A DNA stretch of 64,000 nucleotides from Streptococcus porcinus (GCF_900475415.1 NZ_LS483388.1:1350001-1414000); one strand, 5' to 3'; positions 29,488 through 38,909 are shown, numbered from the stretch's first letter. Numbers and translations are program-made. The notes: a model not told the origin generated them from the letters alone.

Positions 29488-30303
29488 TTAGGATGCTCCT
29501 TTCACAAGACGACGAGATAATAAACTCGAAATAGCATTAATAATTAAGACTGTGGCGATTAATATAACCCCTGTAGCATAGGCTTCTTTAACGTGTAAAC
29601 CCTCACTTGACAGCATATACATGTGCAAGGCTAAGGAACGACCAGAAGCCATAAGACTAGTCGGTGTATTGGTAGAAGTCCCTAAAGTATACATAAGAGC
29701 TGCTGTTTCTCCAACAATACGGCCGATTGCAAGAATAACGCCTGCGAGAATTCCTGGCATAGCCACAGGAAGTACGATTTTAAATACTGTTCGTAATTTA
29801 CCTGCACCAAGCCCATAACTGGCTTGGCGTACACTATCATTAACTGCTAGTAGAGCTTCTTCTGTTGCTCTGATAATTACTGGTAAAACCATGATAACTG
29901 AGGTTAAAATACCAGATAGCAATGAATATTGGAAGCCAAGGAAGACTACAAAGAAAAGCATGCCAAAGAGTCCAAATACGATTGATGGGATTCCTGAAAG
30001 TGTATCAGCTGCAATCCGAATAATTTTAACCCAGAATGACCCTTTTTTCGCATACTCAACTAGATAAAAACCAGCAAAAACGCCAATTGGCAAGGCTATT
30101 AAAAGAGAACCTAATACTAAAGCAAGAGTCGACACAATAGCTGGCATTAAGGAAACATTGTCAGATGTATAAGTCCATTCAAATAATTTGGGTGTGATAC
30201 TGGGTAGTCCGTTTAGTAAAATAAAGCCAATAATTAGAAAAAGTGAACCAAAAGTGAGGATCGTAAAAAGATAAACTAAGCTTTTTAAAATATATTTACT
30301 CAT
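29488..30303 (-). CDS. pstA: Phosphate ABC transporter permease PstA
   Basis: The 271-residue membrane protein has about six spans. It carries the permease EAA loop near [22 protein letters not shown] and the PstA-typical [19 protein letters not shown]. It forms the channel with PstC. Its start overlaps the pstC end by 8 bp. Confidence 0.93.
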   Translation of the reverse strand: MSKYILKSLVYLFTILTFGSLFLIIGFILLNGLPSITPKLFEWTYTSDNVSLMPAIVSTLALVLGSLLIALPIGVFAGFYLVEYAKKGSFWVKIIRIAADTLSGIPSIVFGLFGMLFFVVFLGFQYSLLSGILTSVIMVLPVIIRATEEALLAVNDSVRQASYGLGAGKLRTVFKIVLPVAMPGILAGVILAIGRIVGETAALMYTLGTSTNTPTSLMASGRSLALHMYMLSSEGLHVKEAYATGVILIATVLIINAISSLLSRRLVKGAS

Positions 30304-31159
30304 GGACTGACTTTCCTTTCACATATGCGAAGCAGGCATTAATTAGTAAGATGAAGATAAAGAGAACCGCAGACGTTGCGATTAAGGCTTCTCTATGTTG
30401 CCCTGAAGCATAGGCCATTTCTAAAACAATATTTGTGGTCATAGTTCTCGTTCCCTCAAATATACCACTTGGGATAATAGGTTGGTTACCTGCAACAAGA
30501 ATAACCGCCATCGTCTCCCCAATTGCTCGACCTATGCCTAGAATAATTGCGGATAAAATTCCTGATTTTGCTGCTGGTAAAATGACTCTAAAAATGGTCC
30601 TTTCATGGCTTGCTCCAAGCGCTAAACTACCAGAATAGTATGTAGCTGGCACAGTTCGAATAGCTGATTCTGACAAACTAATGATAGTTGGTAATACCAT
30701 TATCCCTAATAGAATAGAAGCTGTTAAAACACTCATCCCATTGCCAGCAAAAGTTCTAATCCAAGGTACTAATAATTGTAGACCAAAAAAACCATATACA
30801 ATGGAAGGAATAGCTGCCATTAAATTAACTGCGGACTTTAAAAAGGCGTACAATTGTTTAGGGCAATAATAGACCATAAAAACAGAGGTTAGAATCCCCG
30901 TTGGGACACCAATAATAATGGCGCCGATAGTAATTAAGAAAGATCCCAAAATCATGGGTAGGATTCCAAAACTGGCAGGCGTATTAGAAGGGGACCACTC
31001 TTTACCAAATAAAAAATTGCCAATTCCGTATTTCCCAATAAACGGGAGACCATTTATAAAAATGAAAACACAGATAAGCAAGATAGCAATCACTGCGGTT
31101 GCTGCACTTAGGAATAATAAAATTCTAAAAAGTTCTTCTTTAAAAGCTTGTTTTTTCAC
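30296..31159 (-). CDS. pstC: Phosphate ABC transporter permease PstC
   Basis: The 287-residue membrane protein has about six spans. NLMAAIPSIVYGFFGLQLLVP and ESAIRTVPATYYSGSLALGASHERT are PstC signatures. GRAIGETMAVILVAGN is another conserved permease segment. It lies about 60 bp after the pstS reading frame and is cotranscribed with pstA and pstB. Confidence 0.93.
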   Translation of the reverse strand: MKKQAFKEELFRILLFLSAATAVIAILLICVFIFINGLPFIGKYGIGNFLFGKEWSPSNTPASFGILPMILGSFLITIGAIIIGVPTGILTSVFMVYYCPKQLYAFLKSAVNLMAAIPSIVYGFFGLQLLVPWIRTFAGNGMSVLTASILLGIMVLPTIISLSESAIRTVPATYYSGSLALGASHERTIFRVILPAAKSGILSAIILGIGRAIGETMAVILVAGNQPIIPSGIFEGTRTMTTNIVLEMAYASGQHREALIATSAVLFIFILLINACFAYVKGKSVHE

Positions 31160-31220
31160 ATGCTTTCCTTTCTAAATAATGAAAGTAAGGGAGACCTAGC
31201 CCCCTTACAAAACAATCGAC

Positions 31221-32098
31221 TTATTTGACTTTATTCCAACTAGTCACTTTACCAGTAAAGATATCTGTGATTGTCTTCATGCTGATATTTTTTGCTTTAT
31301 TGTCTTTGTGAACAACCACTGCAATACCATCAAGTGCAATCGCATCGTGCTTAAGTTTTTTTCCTTCTTCAGGGGTTAACTCACGAGATACCATACCTAT
31401 ATCAGCCGTCTTTTCAGTAGCAGCTGTAATCCCTGCAGACGAGCCATTTGAAGTAATATCGATTGTAACTTCCGGATTTTCTTTTTTATAGGCCTCTACT
31501 AGTTTTTCCATTAATGGAGAAACTGATGTTGAACCAACGATTGACAGTTTGCCGGACATTTTTTGTGAGGTATATTCTTTTGTTTCTGTTTTTGCCTCAA
31601 TAAATTTATTCTTAGCAACAACTTTTTGACCTTGTTTCGAGTGAATAAATGTGATGAAATCTTTTCCAAGGCTTGAAAGGCTATCGTTGAAGACGATGTT
31701 GAATGGGCGTTGTAGTGGGTAATCTCCATCTAACACTGTTTTTGCACTTGCTTCAACACCATCCACTTTTAGGGCTTTAACACTTTTATTAAGAGAACCT
31801 AGTGAAATATAGCCAATTGCATTAGCATTTCCGGATACTGCTGAAATGACACCTTCTGTACTATTTTGAACCACAGCAGATTTAGAGGTGTTATCTACTT
31901 CTTTGCCACTATTTTTTTCAAGATTCCAGTAATTTCAGTAAATGCTCCACGTGTCCCTGATCCATTTTCACGAGTGATAACTTCAATCTTACCACCACTA
32001 TTAGAAGAGCCTGAGCTAGCTGTGTTATTACCACAAGCTGCAAGTCCTAAACCTGATAAACCAAGAACTGCTAAGGTAAGCATTTTTTTCATTTTCAT
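31221..32098 (-). pseudogene. pstS: Phosphate-binding lipoprotein PstS, split by a one-base frameshift
   Basis: The first part starts MKMKKMLTLAVLGLSGLGLAACG, a lipoprotein signal with lipobox LAAC, and runs to TGILKKIVAKK then stop. The second part continues as VVQNSTEGVISAVSG to the end (TGKVTSWNKVK). Adding one A to the seven-A run at 31912-31918 joins them as ILKKNSGKEVDN and restores a normal PstS of about 293 residues. PstS captures phosphate outside the cell for PstCAB. The defect could be a real mutation, length variation of the A run, or a sequencing error. The rest of the gene shows no decay. I place the start at the ATG at 32098, six bases after GGTG. Confidence 0.88.
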
Positions 32099-32165
32099 AA
32101 TCATCACCTTTTTATATTTAATAAAGTTTTTCTGTAGCTTTACTACACTTATAGTCTAACAAGTA

Positions 32166-32210
32166 TTTGTAAAGATTTAGTGGTGATTCATGTAAAGATT
32201 TTGTAAATCT
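32166..32210 (-). promoter_or_regulatory. Pho-box-like direct repeats upstream of pstS
   Basis: TGTAAA occurs at 32169, 32191 and 32202, which are separations of 22 and 11 bases. Read on the minus strand these are TTTACA units spaced by one or two helical turns, the pattern bound by PhoP/PhoB-type OmpR-family regulators. Two of them are part of identical TGTAAAGATT decamers. The sites lie about 70-110 bp before the pstS start. Confidence 0.6.
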
Positions 32211-32224
32211 TATGCTAAGAGCAT

Positions 32225-32252
32225 AAAAAAAGAGTTATAATAAACTCTTTTT
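32225..32252 (-). terminator. Terminator after phoR
   Basis: AAAAAGAGTT/AACTCTTTTT with a short AT loop lies directly past the phoR stop. It separates phoPR from the pst promoter. Confidence 0.8.
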
Positions 32253-32254
32253 AA

Positions 32255-33589
32255 TCACTTGACTTCCTTTATTAGATAGTAGGGCAAGCTTATGGTAAAC
32301 TGGCTACCCTCTCCAAGCTTACTTCTTACAGTAACTGTTCCCCCTAAGACCTGAGTGAGTTCTTTTACAATCGAAAGTCCTAGGCCAGTCCCTCCACTCT
32401 GACGACTTCTTCCTTTATTAACACGATAAAAGCGTTCAAAAATACGTTCCAATTCCATTTGTTTGATGCCAATACCAGTATCACAGACATTTACGTTAAG
32501 TTTTTCCCCATCAAGGATTGTTGATAAGGTAATTTTACCACCTTCTTCTGTATAGCGAATAGCATTTGATAACAAATTAAGCAGAACTTGTGACAAGAGG
32601 TATTTATCAGTTTCAATGATGACATCTTGCGTTAATTCAAAATATAAACTTTGCTTTTTTTGGTCCAATTGGTGTCTCATACTGTTAGCTATATAATGTA
32701 AAAAGTCGTTGACTGAAAATTGTGTTTTTTGCAACTGGGTATTTTTAGCCTTCGATAAAGTTAGCATATGTTCTACTATATGTTCTAAACGCAGACTCTC
32801 TTTATAGATAATATCTAAAAATTCCGCTTTTAATTCTATTTCATCTTGGGACATCTCCTTAATGGTTTCCGCAAAACCTTTGATAGAAGTAACCGGAGTC
32901 CGCAATTCATGGGAAGCATTAGACACAAAATCCATATTTAATTTTTCATAGGAGCGAATGGTTGTCAAATCATATAATAAGACTAAAACCTGAACGATTT
33001 CACCCTCTTGATTAGCAATTGGTACGGCAGTGACTTCTAAAATTAAATCACCATCATGAAAACCACTTAACTCTTTCTTAATTGTTTTTTCCGTATCAAA
33101 CGCTTGTGCTATAGTCGCTTTTATATCTGTCCTTCCAATATCTTCAATACGCTCAAAGCTTACTTGCCCATCAGGAAAAAAATGCGGTAAAGAGTTACTA
33201 TGCAAAACAATTGCTTTTTCTTTTGTAACCAGTAACATTCCCATTGTTAAGTTCGAAGTAAGTGCTTCTAAATTGCCAGACAAGCGTTCAATTTCATCCT
33301 TATAGGCTTGTATTTGGTTCTGCATATTTTGATAAGTAAGAAAGATAGCCTTTAAATCTGCTTGGCTTTTAGGGAAAAAACTGTCTGGATTAACGAATTT
33401 TCCTGTTTCAAGTATCTGAAATTGCCTTTCCCAATCACTCAATTTCTTTACTGGAATAAAACAGAAAACTAATAAGCAAGCACTCATTAGCTGCAATCCT
33501 AACTGTCCCTGACTTATAAAAAAAGAAAGAATAAGACAGAATAAGCTTAGACCGAGTATGACCTTTAGTTGCTTAAGATTTTTTTTCAT
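32255..33589 (-). CDS. phoR: Phosphate-sensing histidine kinase (PhoR/PnpS-like)
   Basis: The 444-residue kinase has two N-terminal membrane helices (about residues 10-50), then a PAS-like region near 85-200. The phospho-acceptor H box is FVSNASHELRTPVTSIKGF. The ATP-binding domain has N box LLNLLSNAIRYTEEGG, G1 VCDTGIGI and G2 GTGLGLSIVKEL. AAGGAG precedes the chosen ATG at 33589, one base after the phoP stop. A longer frame would run into phoP. Position beside pst and phoU supports phosphate sensing. In other streptococci this gene is called pnpS. Confidence 0.88.
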   Translation of the reverse strand: MKKNLKQLKVILGLSLFCLILSFFISQGQLGLQLMSACLLVFCFIPVKKLSDWERQFQILETGKFVNPDSFFPKSQADLKAIFLTYQNMQNQIQAYKDEIERLSGNLEALTSNLTMGMLLVTKEKAIVLHSNSLPHFFPDGQVSFERIEDIGRTDIKATIAQAFDTEKTIKKELSGFHDGDLILEVTAVPIANQEGEIVQVLVLLYDLTTIRSYEKLNMDFVSNASHELRTPVTSIKGFAETIKEMSQDEIELKAEFLDIIYKESLRLEHIVEHMLTLSKAKNTQLQKTQFSVNDFLHYIANSMRHQLDQKKQSLYFELTQDVIIETDKYLLSQVLLNLLSNAIRYTEEGGKITLSTILDGEKLNVNVCDTGIGIKQMELERIFERFYRVNKGRSRQSGGTGLGLSIVKELTQVLGGTVTVRSKLGEGSQFTISLPYYLIKEVK

Positions 33590-33590
33590 C

Positions 33591-34301
33591 CTACTTCTCC
33601 TTAAATTTATAGCCATAACCACGGATGGTTTTGATGAATTTAGGATTTTTGGGATCATCTTCTATCTTGTCTCGTAATTTACCAATATGTACATCTACTA
33701 GTCGCGTTTCTTGACCAAAGTCATAGCCCCAAATGCGCTCTAATAATCTTTCTCGCGTTAAAGTCATGTTTGCATGTTTTACCAAATAAAGCAACAATTC
33801 AAATTCTTTAGGTGTCAAATTTAAAAGAATCTTATCTTTATAGATTTCATGACGTTCAGGGTAAATAACAAGATTATCAAAAGTCCAAGTCTCTTCTGCA
33901 AATCTCTCACTATTGTCTTGACGGTTGTCTTCCTTATCAGTTCGACGCAAGATGGCTTTCAAGCGAGCTACAAGCTCCCTTGGACTAAATGGCTTTGTCA
34001 TATAGTCATCAGCACCTAACTCTAAAGCAAGCACCTTATCAAATTCGTCACTCTTAGCTGAGACCATCATAATTGGTGTCTGAATACCTTTAGCTCTGAT
34101 TCTCTTACAAACTTCAATGCCGTCTAACTGGGGTAACATAATATCAAGTAATATAAAATCATAGTGTTCTGACTCTGCTAGTTTTAAGGCTGTACGACCA
34201 TCCTCGACTAATTCTGTTTCGTAACCCTCTTTGCTTAAATGGTAATCGAGTAGTCGTAAAATATGTTCTTCGTCATCAACCAATAATACCTGTTTTTTCA
34301 T
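33591..34301 (-). CDS. phoP: Phosphate response regulator (PhoP/PnpR-like)
   Basis: This 236-residue OmpR-family regulator has a receiver domain with acidic pair LLVDDEEHILRLL, phospho-acceptor Asp in YDFILLDIMLPQLDG and the conserved Lys in GADDYMTKPFSPRE. The C-terminal winged helix contains LTRERLLERIWGYDF and ETRLVDVHIGKLRDKIEDD. It would act with the neighbouring kinase on pst. TTTACA repeats before pstS are a plausible target. In pneumococcus the equivalent is PnpR. Confidence 0.88.
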   Translation of the reverse strand: MKKQVLLVDDEEHILRLLDYHLSKEGYETELVEDGRTALKLAESEHYDFILLDIMLPQLDGIEVCKRIRAKGIQTPIMMVSAKSDEFDKVLALELGADDYMTKPFSPRELVARLKAILRRTDKEDNRQDNSERFAEETWTFDNLVIYPERHEIYKDKILLNLTPKEFELLLYLVKHANMTLTRERLLERIWGYDFGQETRLVDVHIGKLRDKIEDDPKNPKFIKTIRGYGYKFKEK

Positions 34302-34381
34302 CTCTTACTCCTATAAGAGCCATTATAACACAATTTGAAAGAATAGCTTTCGTAGAGAGCCACACTACTTCAAGAATCCAT

Positions 34382-34864
34382 TTACTTGTTCAAAGTTAAC
34401 CTTTTAATGATTTCCTCTTGTTCTGGGTAGTCCTTTAACAACATATCTTGACTTAAAAGTTCAAAATCAGAAAATTCAAATCCTGGAGAAACCATACAGG
34501 AAACTAAGGCATAATCTTGGTCAACTGTTGAACCAAATATGACTCCTTTAGGAACTCGAAATTGTAAGTATTGACCCTTTGTTACATCAGAACCAAGCTC
34601 CACCTTTTTATAGCTCCCATCAGGATATAAAAGGTGTATTGCTAGTGGCTGTCCTAGATGAAAATACCACATTTCATCTGAAGACAAACGATGAAAATGT
34701 GAAGGATTATCCTTTTCTAAGAGAAAATAGATACTCGTGTAGAGAGATCTGTGTTTTCCTTTCATTAAGATATAATCAGAGGATTTTTCTATTTGTTTAA
34801 AATAGCCTCCTTCTGGATGAGCCTTTAAGCCTAATAAATGAATGATTTCTTCGCTTGTATTCAT
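34382..34864 (-). CDS. Cupin-fold protein (DUF985/cupin_5 type)
   Basis: The 160-residue protein has HPEGGYFKQIEKS at the start, then SIYFLLEKDNPSHFHRLSSDEMWYFHLG with the cupin metal-site His and Glu residues, and VSPGFEFSDFELLSQ near the end. These features match the DUF985 cupins (YML079-like). Substrate is unknown. AAAGGAG precedes the ATG. It stands alone. Confidence 0.8.
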   Translation of the reverse strand: MNTSEEIIHLLGLKAHPEGGYFKQIEKSSDYILMKGKHRSLYTSIYFLLEKDNPSHFHRLSSDEMWYFHLGQPLAIHLLYPDGSYKKVELGSDVTKGQYLQFRVPKGVIFGSTVDQDYALVSCMVSPGFEFSDFELLSQDMLLKDYPEQEEIIKRLTLNK

Positions 34865-34921
34865 AATGACTCCTTTATTCCAAGTAAAATAAATGGCTTC
34901 CCATTAGTGGATAAGAACACA

Positions 34922-35305
34922 TCAAATTGTTAATTCAATGATATTACCTTCTAAATCATGGATAACAGCTTCATAGTAGCCATCACCTGTTATGCGAGGC
35001 CCAGTTTGAACTGGAAATCCCTGACTGTTCATATCATATGAAAACTCATCAACTTTCTCTTTAGAACCTAATGAAAAGGCTATATGAGCAAACCCCAAAC
35101 CATCTGGATGACGGTCTTGGTTAAAATCCTTATGCATTAACTCTAACCTGGCACCAGAAGTAAAAGTGAGAAAATAAGAATAAAAACCTGTTTTCGGATT
35201 GTGGTACAAATCGCTTGAAGTTGCTTCAAAATAACGACAATAAAATGCTTTCATAGCTTCAATATCTTTTGTCCAAAGACCAAGATGATTTATTTTAACT
35301 TGCAT
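34922..35305 (-). CDS. VOC/glyoxalase-family protein
   Basis: The 127-residue protein has the paired beta-alpha-beta-beta-beta modules of the vicinal oxygen chelate fold. NHLGLWTKDIEAMKAFYCRYF is at the N terminus and GFAHIAFSLGSKEKVDEF in the middle, and it ends with the typical HDLEGNIIELTI. Such proteins include glyoxalase I and resistance or lyase enzymes; the substrate here is not evident. A half-matching AdcR-like box lies 55 bp upstream. Confidence 0.8.
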   Translation of the reverse strand: MQVKINHLGLWTKDIEAMKAFYCRYFEATSSDLYHNPKTGFYSYFLTFTSGARLELMHKDFNQDRHPDGLGFAHIAFSLGSKEKVDEFSYDMNSQGFPVQTGPRITGDGYYEAVIHDLEGNIIELTI

Positions 35306-35500
35306 AGAACCTACCTCATCTTCTTTTATTTAGTACAAGTATACCCTATCTCTGATGGTTTAACTGATAAAAAAGACGCTTTTTCTTCTACAATCCTATG
35401 ATTTTTTGTTTCCACCAGAAAGGACTTTTTGATTAATTCTTTTCATTTCTTGTTAAATGATAGTATAATAGGATTATCTTGAAAGAAAGTTGGTGACCTT

Positions 35501-35662
35501 ATGGCAATTACCCATAAAAGAAATGATGACCTTGAGAAAATGATGGCTGGATTTGCCTCCATACCGAGTTTTGATAAGCCAATTGACGTTGATGCTGAAG
35601 GTAAACTAATTGAGCCATTAGCTAAAGATAAGTTAACGAAAAAGGACGAAAAGAATGATTAA
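35501..35662 (+). CDS. Small conserved streptococcal protein (SPJ_0845-like), 53 residues
   Basis: ATG after a GGTGA box opens a 53-codon frame. The product starts MAITHKRNDDLEKMMAGFAS and is charged and soluble, ending KLTKKDEKND. I recognise it as resembling the short SPJ_0845-type proteins of streptococci; function unknown. A TATAAT lies about 35 bp upstream. Its stop overlaps a 20-codon frame that runs into the next gene. Confidence 0.65.
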   Translation: MAITHKRNDDLEKMMAGFASIPSFDKPIDVDAEGKLIEPLAKDKLTKKDEKND

Positions 35663-35717
35663 GTTAATTAAACTTGATCTCTTTTACTGGCAGCTAGATG
35701 GAGGCATATCATGTTAA
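35655..35717 (+). CDS. Possible 20-codon coupling peptide before the YcgR-like permease
   Basis: ATGATTAA overlaps the stop of the preceding 53-residue gene and opens a frame of 20 codons. Its stop (TGTTAA) overlaps the ATG of the permease at 35711. The GGAGG that serves the permease lies inside this frame. It may couple translation, or be chance; there is no ribosome binding site typical of a free-standing gene. Confidence 0.25.
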   Translation: MIKLIKLDLFYWQLDGGISC

Positions 35718-36619
35718 ATCTCTTCTCTAGCTTACCTCCAAGTATGCTACAATGGTTCGCTATTTTTTTATCTATTATTATTGAAGCTTTGCCATTTGTC
35801 TTACTAGGAACCATCCTTTCTGGCTGTATCGAAGTTTTTGTAACACCTGACATCGTTCAGAAGTACTTACCCAAAGCTAAACTGCCACGGATTCTTTTTG
35901 GGACTTTCATTGGTTTTGTCTTCCCATCCTGCGAATGTGGTATTATCCCTATTATTAATAGATTCTTACAGAAGAAGGTGCCAAGCTACACTGCTGTTCC
36001 CTTTTTAGCGACAGCTCCAATTATTAACCCGATTGTTTTATTTGCAACTTATTCTGCTTTTGGAAATTCCTTGCGGTTTTTAGCCTTACGCTTACTAGGA
36101 GCAATTATCGTTGCTGTTGCATTGGGCATCATGTTGGCATTTGTTGTTGATGATGATATCCTAAAAGACACTGAAAATCATCTTCATATCCATAATTATA
36201 CTGGTGAAAAGTGGCCTAGAAGAATTTATTTAGCCTTAGTTCATGCCATCGATGAATTTTTTGATACTGGACGTTATTTAGTTTTTGGGACACTGACTGC
36301 CTCTGCCATGCAAATATATGTGCCGACTAAAATACTGACAAGTATCGGCCATAATCCCTTAACGGCTATTTTGGTGATGATGTTATTAGCCTTCATCTTA
36401 TCTTTATGTTCCGAAGCCGATGCCTTTATAGGAGCTAGTTTATTATCAACCTTTGGTCTAGCTCCAGTGCTTGCCTTCTTGTTAATTGGACCAATGGTGG
36501 ATATTAAGAATTTAATGATGATGTTAAAAGCCTTTAAAGGAAAGTTTGTTGTTCAATTTATTAGTGTCTCTGTCGCTGTCATTATGCTCTACTGCTTATT
36601 TGTGGGGGTGATTGGATGA
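35711..36619 (+). CDS. Permease of the DUF318/YraQ type (YcgR-like)
   Basis: The 302-residue membrane protein has about eight spans, with FPSCECGIIPIINRFL (a Cys-Glu-Cys motif in a membrane loop) and PFLATAPIINPIVLFATY. These are the hallmarks of the PF03773 permease family. A second acidic membrane motif is LCSEADAFIGASL. The transported substrate is unknown; Cys and acidic residues suggest a metal or metalloid. Its stop overlaps the start of the next gene by 4 bp, a conserved partner. Confidence 0.85.
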   Translation: MLNLFSSLPPSMLQWFAIFLSIIIEALPFVLLGTILSGCIEVFVTPDIVQKYLPKAKLPRILFGTFIGFVFPSCECGIIPIINRFLQKKVPSYTAVPFLATAPIINPIVLFATYSAFGNSLRFLALRLLGAIIVAVALGIMLAFVVDDDILKDTENHLHIHNYTGEKWPRRIYLALVHAIDEFFDTGRYLVFGTLTASAMQIYVPTKILTSIGHNPLTAILVMMLLAFILSLCSEADAFIGASLLSTFGLAPVLAFLLIGPMVDIKNLMMMLKAFKGKFVVQFISVSVAVIMLYCLFVGVIG

Positions 36620-37431
36620 TTCGTTTTTTAATCTTGGTTGCTTACTTTGAGTTAACCATGTACTTGGAGCTTTCAGGGAAACTTGACCAGTACATTAATA
36701 CCCACTACTCTTACCTTGCCTATATTTCAATGATTTTATCTTTTTTATTAGCTCTCGTTCAACTCTATACTTGGATGAAGAACATTAAAACGCAAAGTCA
36801 TTTAAAAGGAAGAATAGCTATCATCACAAGCCCTATTATCTTACTTGTTCCTGTTCTGGTTGGTTTACTGATTCCGACGGTCAGTCTAGATTCAACCACA
36901 GTTTCAGCTAAGGGATATACATTCCCTCTAGCAGCTGGTGCCAGCAAGACTGGAGTCAGTGAAGATGGAACCACCATTCAATATTTAAAGCCTGATACTA
37001 GTCTTTATTTCACAAAATCAGCCTATCAAAGAGAAATGCGTAGGGAACTGAAGAAATATCAAGGCGATAAACCATTGACCATTACAACTGAGAATTATAT
37101 GGAAATGATGGAATTGATCTACCTTTACCCTGATGAATTTTCCAATCGTGATATACAGTATACAGGATTTGTTTATAACGAGCCGGGCCATGATAAATCC
37201 CAATTCCTCTTTCGGTTTGGCATTATCCACTGTATTGCTGACTCTGGCGTCTACGGTTTATTAACCACTGGTAATCAAAGTACTTATCCAAACAATACTT
37301 GGTTAACCGTTAAGGGACGAATTAAGACAGAATATAACAAGGATTTAGAACAAACCTTGCCTGTTTTACACATTCAAGATATTAAGGAAAGTAGTAAACC
37401 AGATAATCCTTATGTCTACCGGGTTTTTTAA
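36616..37431 (+). CDS. TIGR03943/YcgQ-like membrane protein, partner of the DUF318 permease
   Basis: The 271-residue protein has membrane helices in the first 90 residues or so (EL-TMYLELSGKLDQYI; SMILSFLLALVQLYTW; PIILLVPVLVGLLIP). An extracytoplasmic C-terminal domain follows, with FRFGIIHCIADSGVYGLL. This is the TIGR03943 family, nearly always paired with a PF03773 permease. The pair is linked in other Firmicutes to metal, often zinc, homeostasis by context. No function has been proven to my knowledge. Confidence 0.8.
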   Translation: MIRFLILVAYFELTMYLELSGKLDQYINTHYSYLAYISMILSFLLALVQLYTWMKNIKTQSHLKGRIAIITSPIILLVPVLVGLLIPTVSLDSTTVSAKGYTFPLAAGASKTGVSEDGTTIQYLKPDTSLYFTKSAYQREMRRELKKYQGDKPLTITTENYMEMMELIYLYPDEFSNRDIQYTGFVYNEPGHDKSQFLFRFGIIHCIADSGVYGLLTTGNQSTYPNNTWLTVKGRIKTEYNKDLEQTLPVLHIQDIKESSKPDNPYVYRVF

Positions 37432-37544
37432 CCTATTCTTATAAGAAGCGGAAAGTCTCTCTAAACTACATTTTTAGATACTTTCCCTTCTTTTACTTTG
37501 CTCCTATAGCAACGGAGCGACGATAACTTATAAAAGGAGGAAAA

Positions 37545-38909
37545 ATGCAAAACAACAAAGAAAAAGCAGTTAGTAAAGAAACTCTAATGGCCATTATTGC
37601 AATTGCTATGATTGGCTTCTCAGGTATTTTATCTGAGACTAGTATGAACGTTACTTTCCCAAAAATGATGACTATCTATCATCAACCCTTAAGTAATCTA
37701 CAATGGATAACAACTATCTATCTTTTATCGGTTGCCATTATGACAACGGCTTCCGCAGCCCTAAAACGTCATTTCGGTGAAAGACAAATCTTTTTCACAG
37801 CTGCAAGTTTAATGATTTTTGGTACAACTCTAGCAACGTTGACCTCTTCTTTTTGGATTATGCTCTTAGCACGTGTGATTCAGGGGATAGCAACCGGTAT
37901 CATCATGCCACAAATGTTCAATATTATTTTAGAACGCGTCCCTGAAAAGAAAATTGGCACTTATATGGGACTTGGAGGTCTGATTATCAGCCTAGCTCCT
38001 GCATTTGGTCCTACATACGGTGGCTTTATGATTAGTCATTTTGCCTGGCAGTGGATTTTTATTTGTATACTTCCCTTCCCTATCATTGCAAGCGTCATCG
38101 CCTACCGCTTTTTAATTGATTCTCCCAAAGGAGAGGCCGAAAGTTTTGACTATTTGGGCTTTATTTCCTTATCTATCAGCTTGACCATGGCCTTGTTAAT
38201 AATCACAAGTTTGCAAAATGGTGGCATCAATTGGATTTATGTCCTTGTCTTTTTCTTAAGCTTCGCCATCTTTCTCTACCAAAGTCTCAACCGCCAATAT
38301 CCTTTTCTTGATATTCGTATTTTAAAACGCCCTTCTGTTAGTTTTGGATTGATTCCTTTTTTCACTTTTCAATTAATCAATTTAGGTATTAATTTTATCA
38401 CCCCAAATTTCATAGTCTTACAAAATATTGCTAACAGTTCAACCGCTGGACTAGTCTTGTTACCCGGTACCTTACTCGGGGCTATATGTGCTCCTCTTCT
38501 AGGAAAATTATATGATGAAAAAGGTGCAAAGTTATCACTTTACATGGGGAATAGCCTCTTTTTTCTTTCTTTATTAATCATTACGATAATGCTATCTCAC
38601 TTTAGGATTCTTCCTTTCACCCTCCTTTATATTATTTTCACTATCGGTCGTAACATGACCTTTAACAATACTCTGGCTACCGCTATTCAAAATTTACCTG
38701 TTTCCAAAAACGCTGATGCGACAGCTATTTTCCAAATGATGCAACAATTTGCTGGTGCTCTTGGAACAGCTTTAGCTGCTATTATGGCGAACAACAGTTC
38801 ATCGCTAACAAATGGTGTAACCAATGTTTATCTCTTATTTACTTTTTTGGCGATCCTTAATTACCTTCTTTATATAGGAATGTTTACTTTCTTAAATAAA
38901 GGAAAATAG
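37545..38909 (+). CDS. MFS transporter, DHA2 (EmrB/QacA) type
   Basis: The 454-residue membrane protein has 12-14 hydrophobic segments. LQWITTIYLLSVAIMT and the motif C-like segment GLIISLAPAFGPTYGGFMI, with ARVIQGIATGIIMPQMFNI, are typical of drug-proton antiporters of the DHA2 group. Specificity cannot be predicted. AAGGAGG precedes the ATG. It is a single-gene unit with a terminator. Confidence 0.85.
   Translation: MQNNKEKAVSKETLMAIIAIAMIGFSGILSETSMNVTFPKMMTIYHQPLSNLQWITTIYLLSVAIMTTASAALKRHFGERQIFFTAASLMIFGTTLATLTSSFWIMLLARVIQGIATGIIMPQMFNIILERVPEKKIGTYMGLGGLIISLAPAFGPTYGGFMISHFAWQWIFICILPFPIIASVIAYRFLIDSPKGEAESFDYLGFISLSISLTMALLIITSLQNGGINWIYVLVFFLSFAIFLYQSLNRQYPFLDIRILKRPSVSFGLIPFFTFQLINLGINFITPNFIVLQNIANSSTAGLVLLPGTLLGAICAPLLGKLYDEKGAKLSLYMGNSLFFLSLLIITIMLSHFRILPFTLLYIIFTIGRNMTFNNTLATAIQNLPVSKNADATAIFQMMQQFAGALGTALAAIMANNSSSLTNGVTNVYLLFTFLAILNYLLYIGMFTFLNKGK

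Noticed and set aside
31912..31918. Programmed -1 ribosomal frameshift in pstS
   Set aside because: A -1 slip would restore the frame, but the heptamer is G-AAA-AAA and I see no clear downstream stimulatory structure. A mutation, tract-length variation or read error is simpler.
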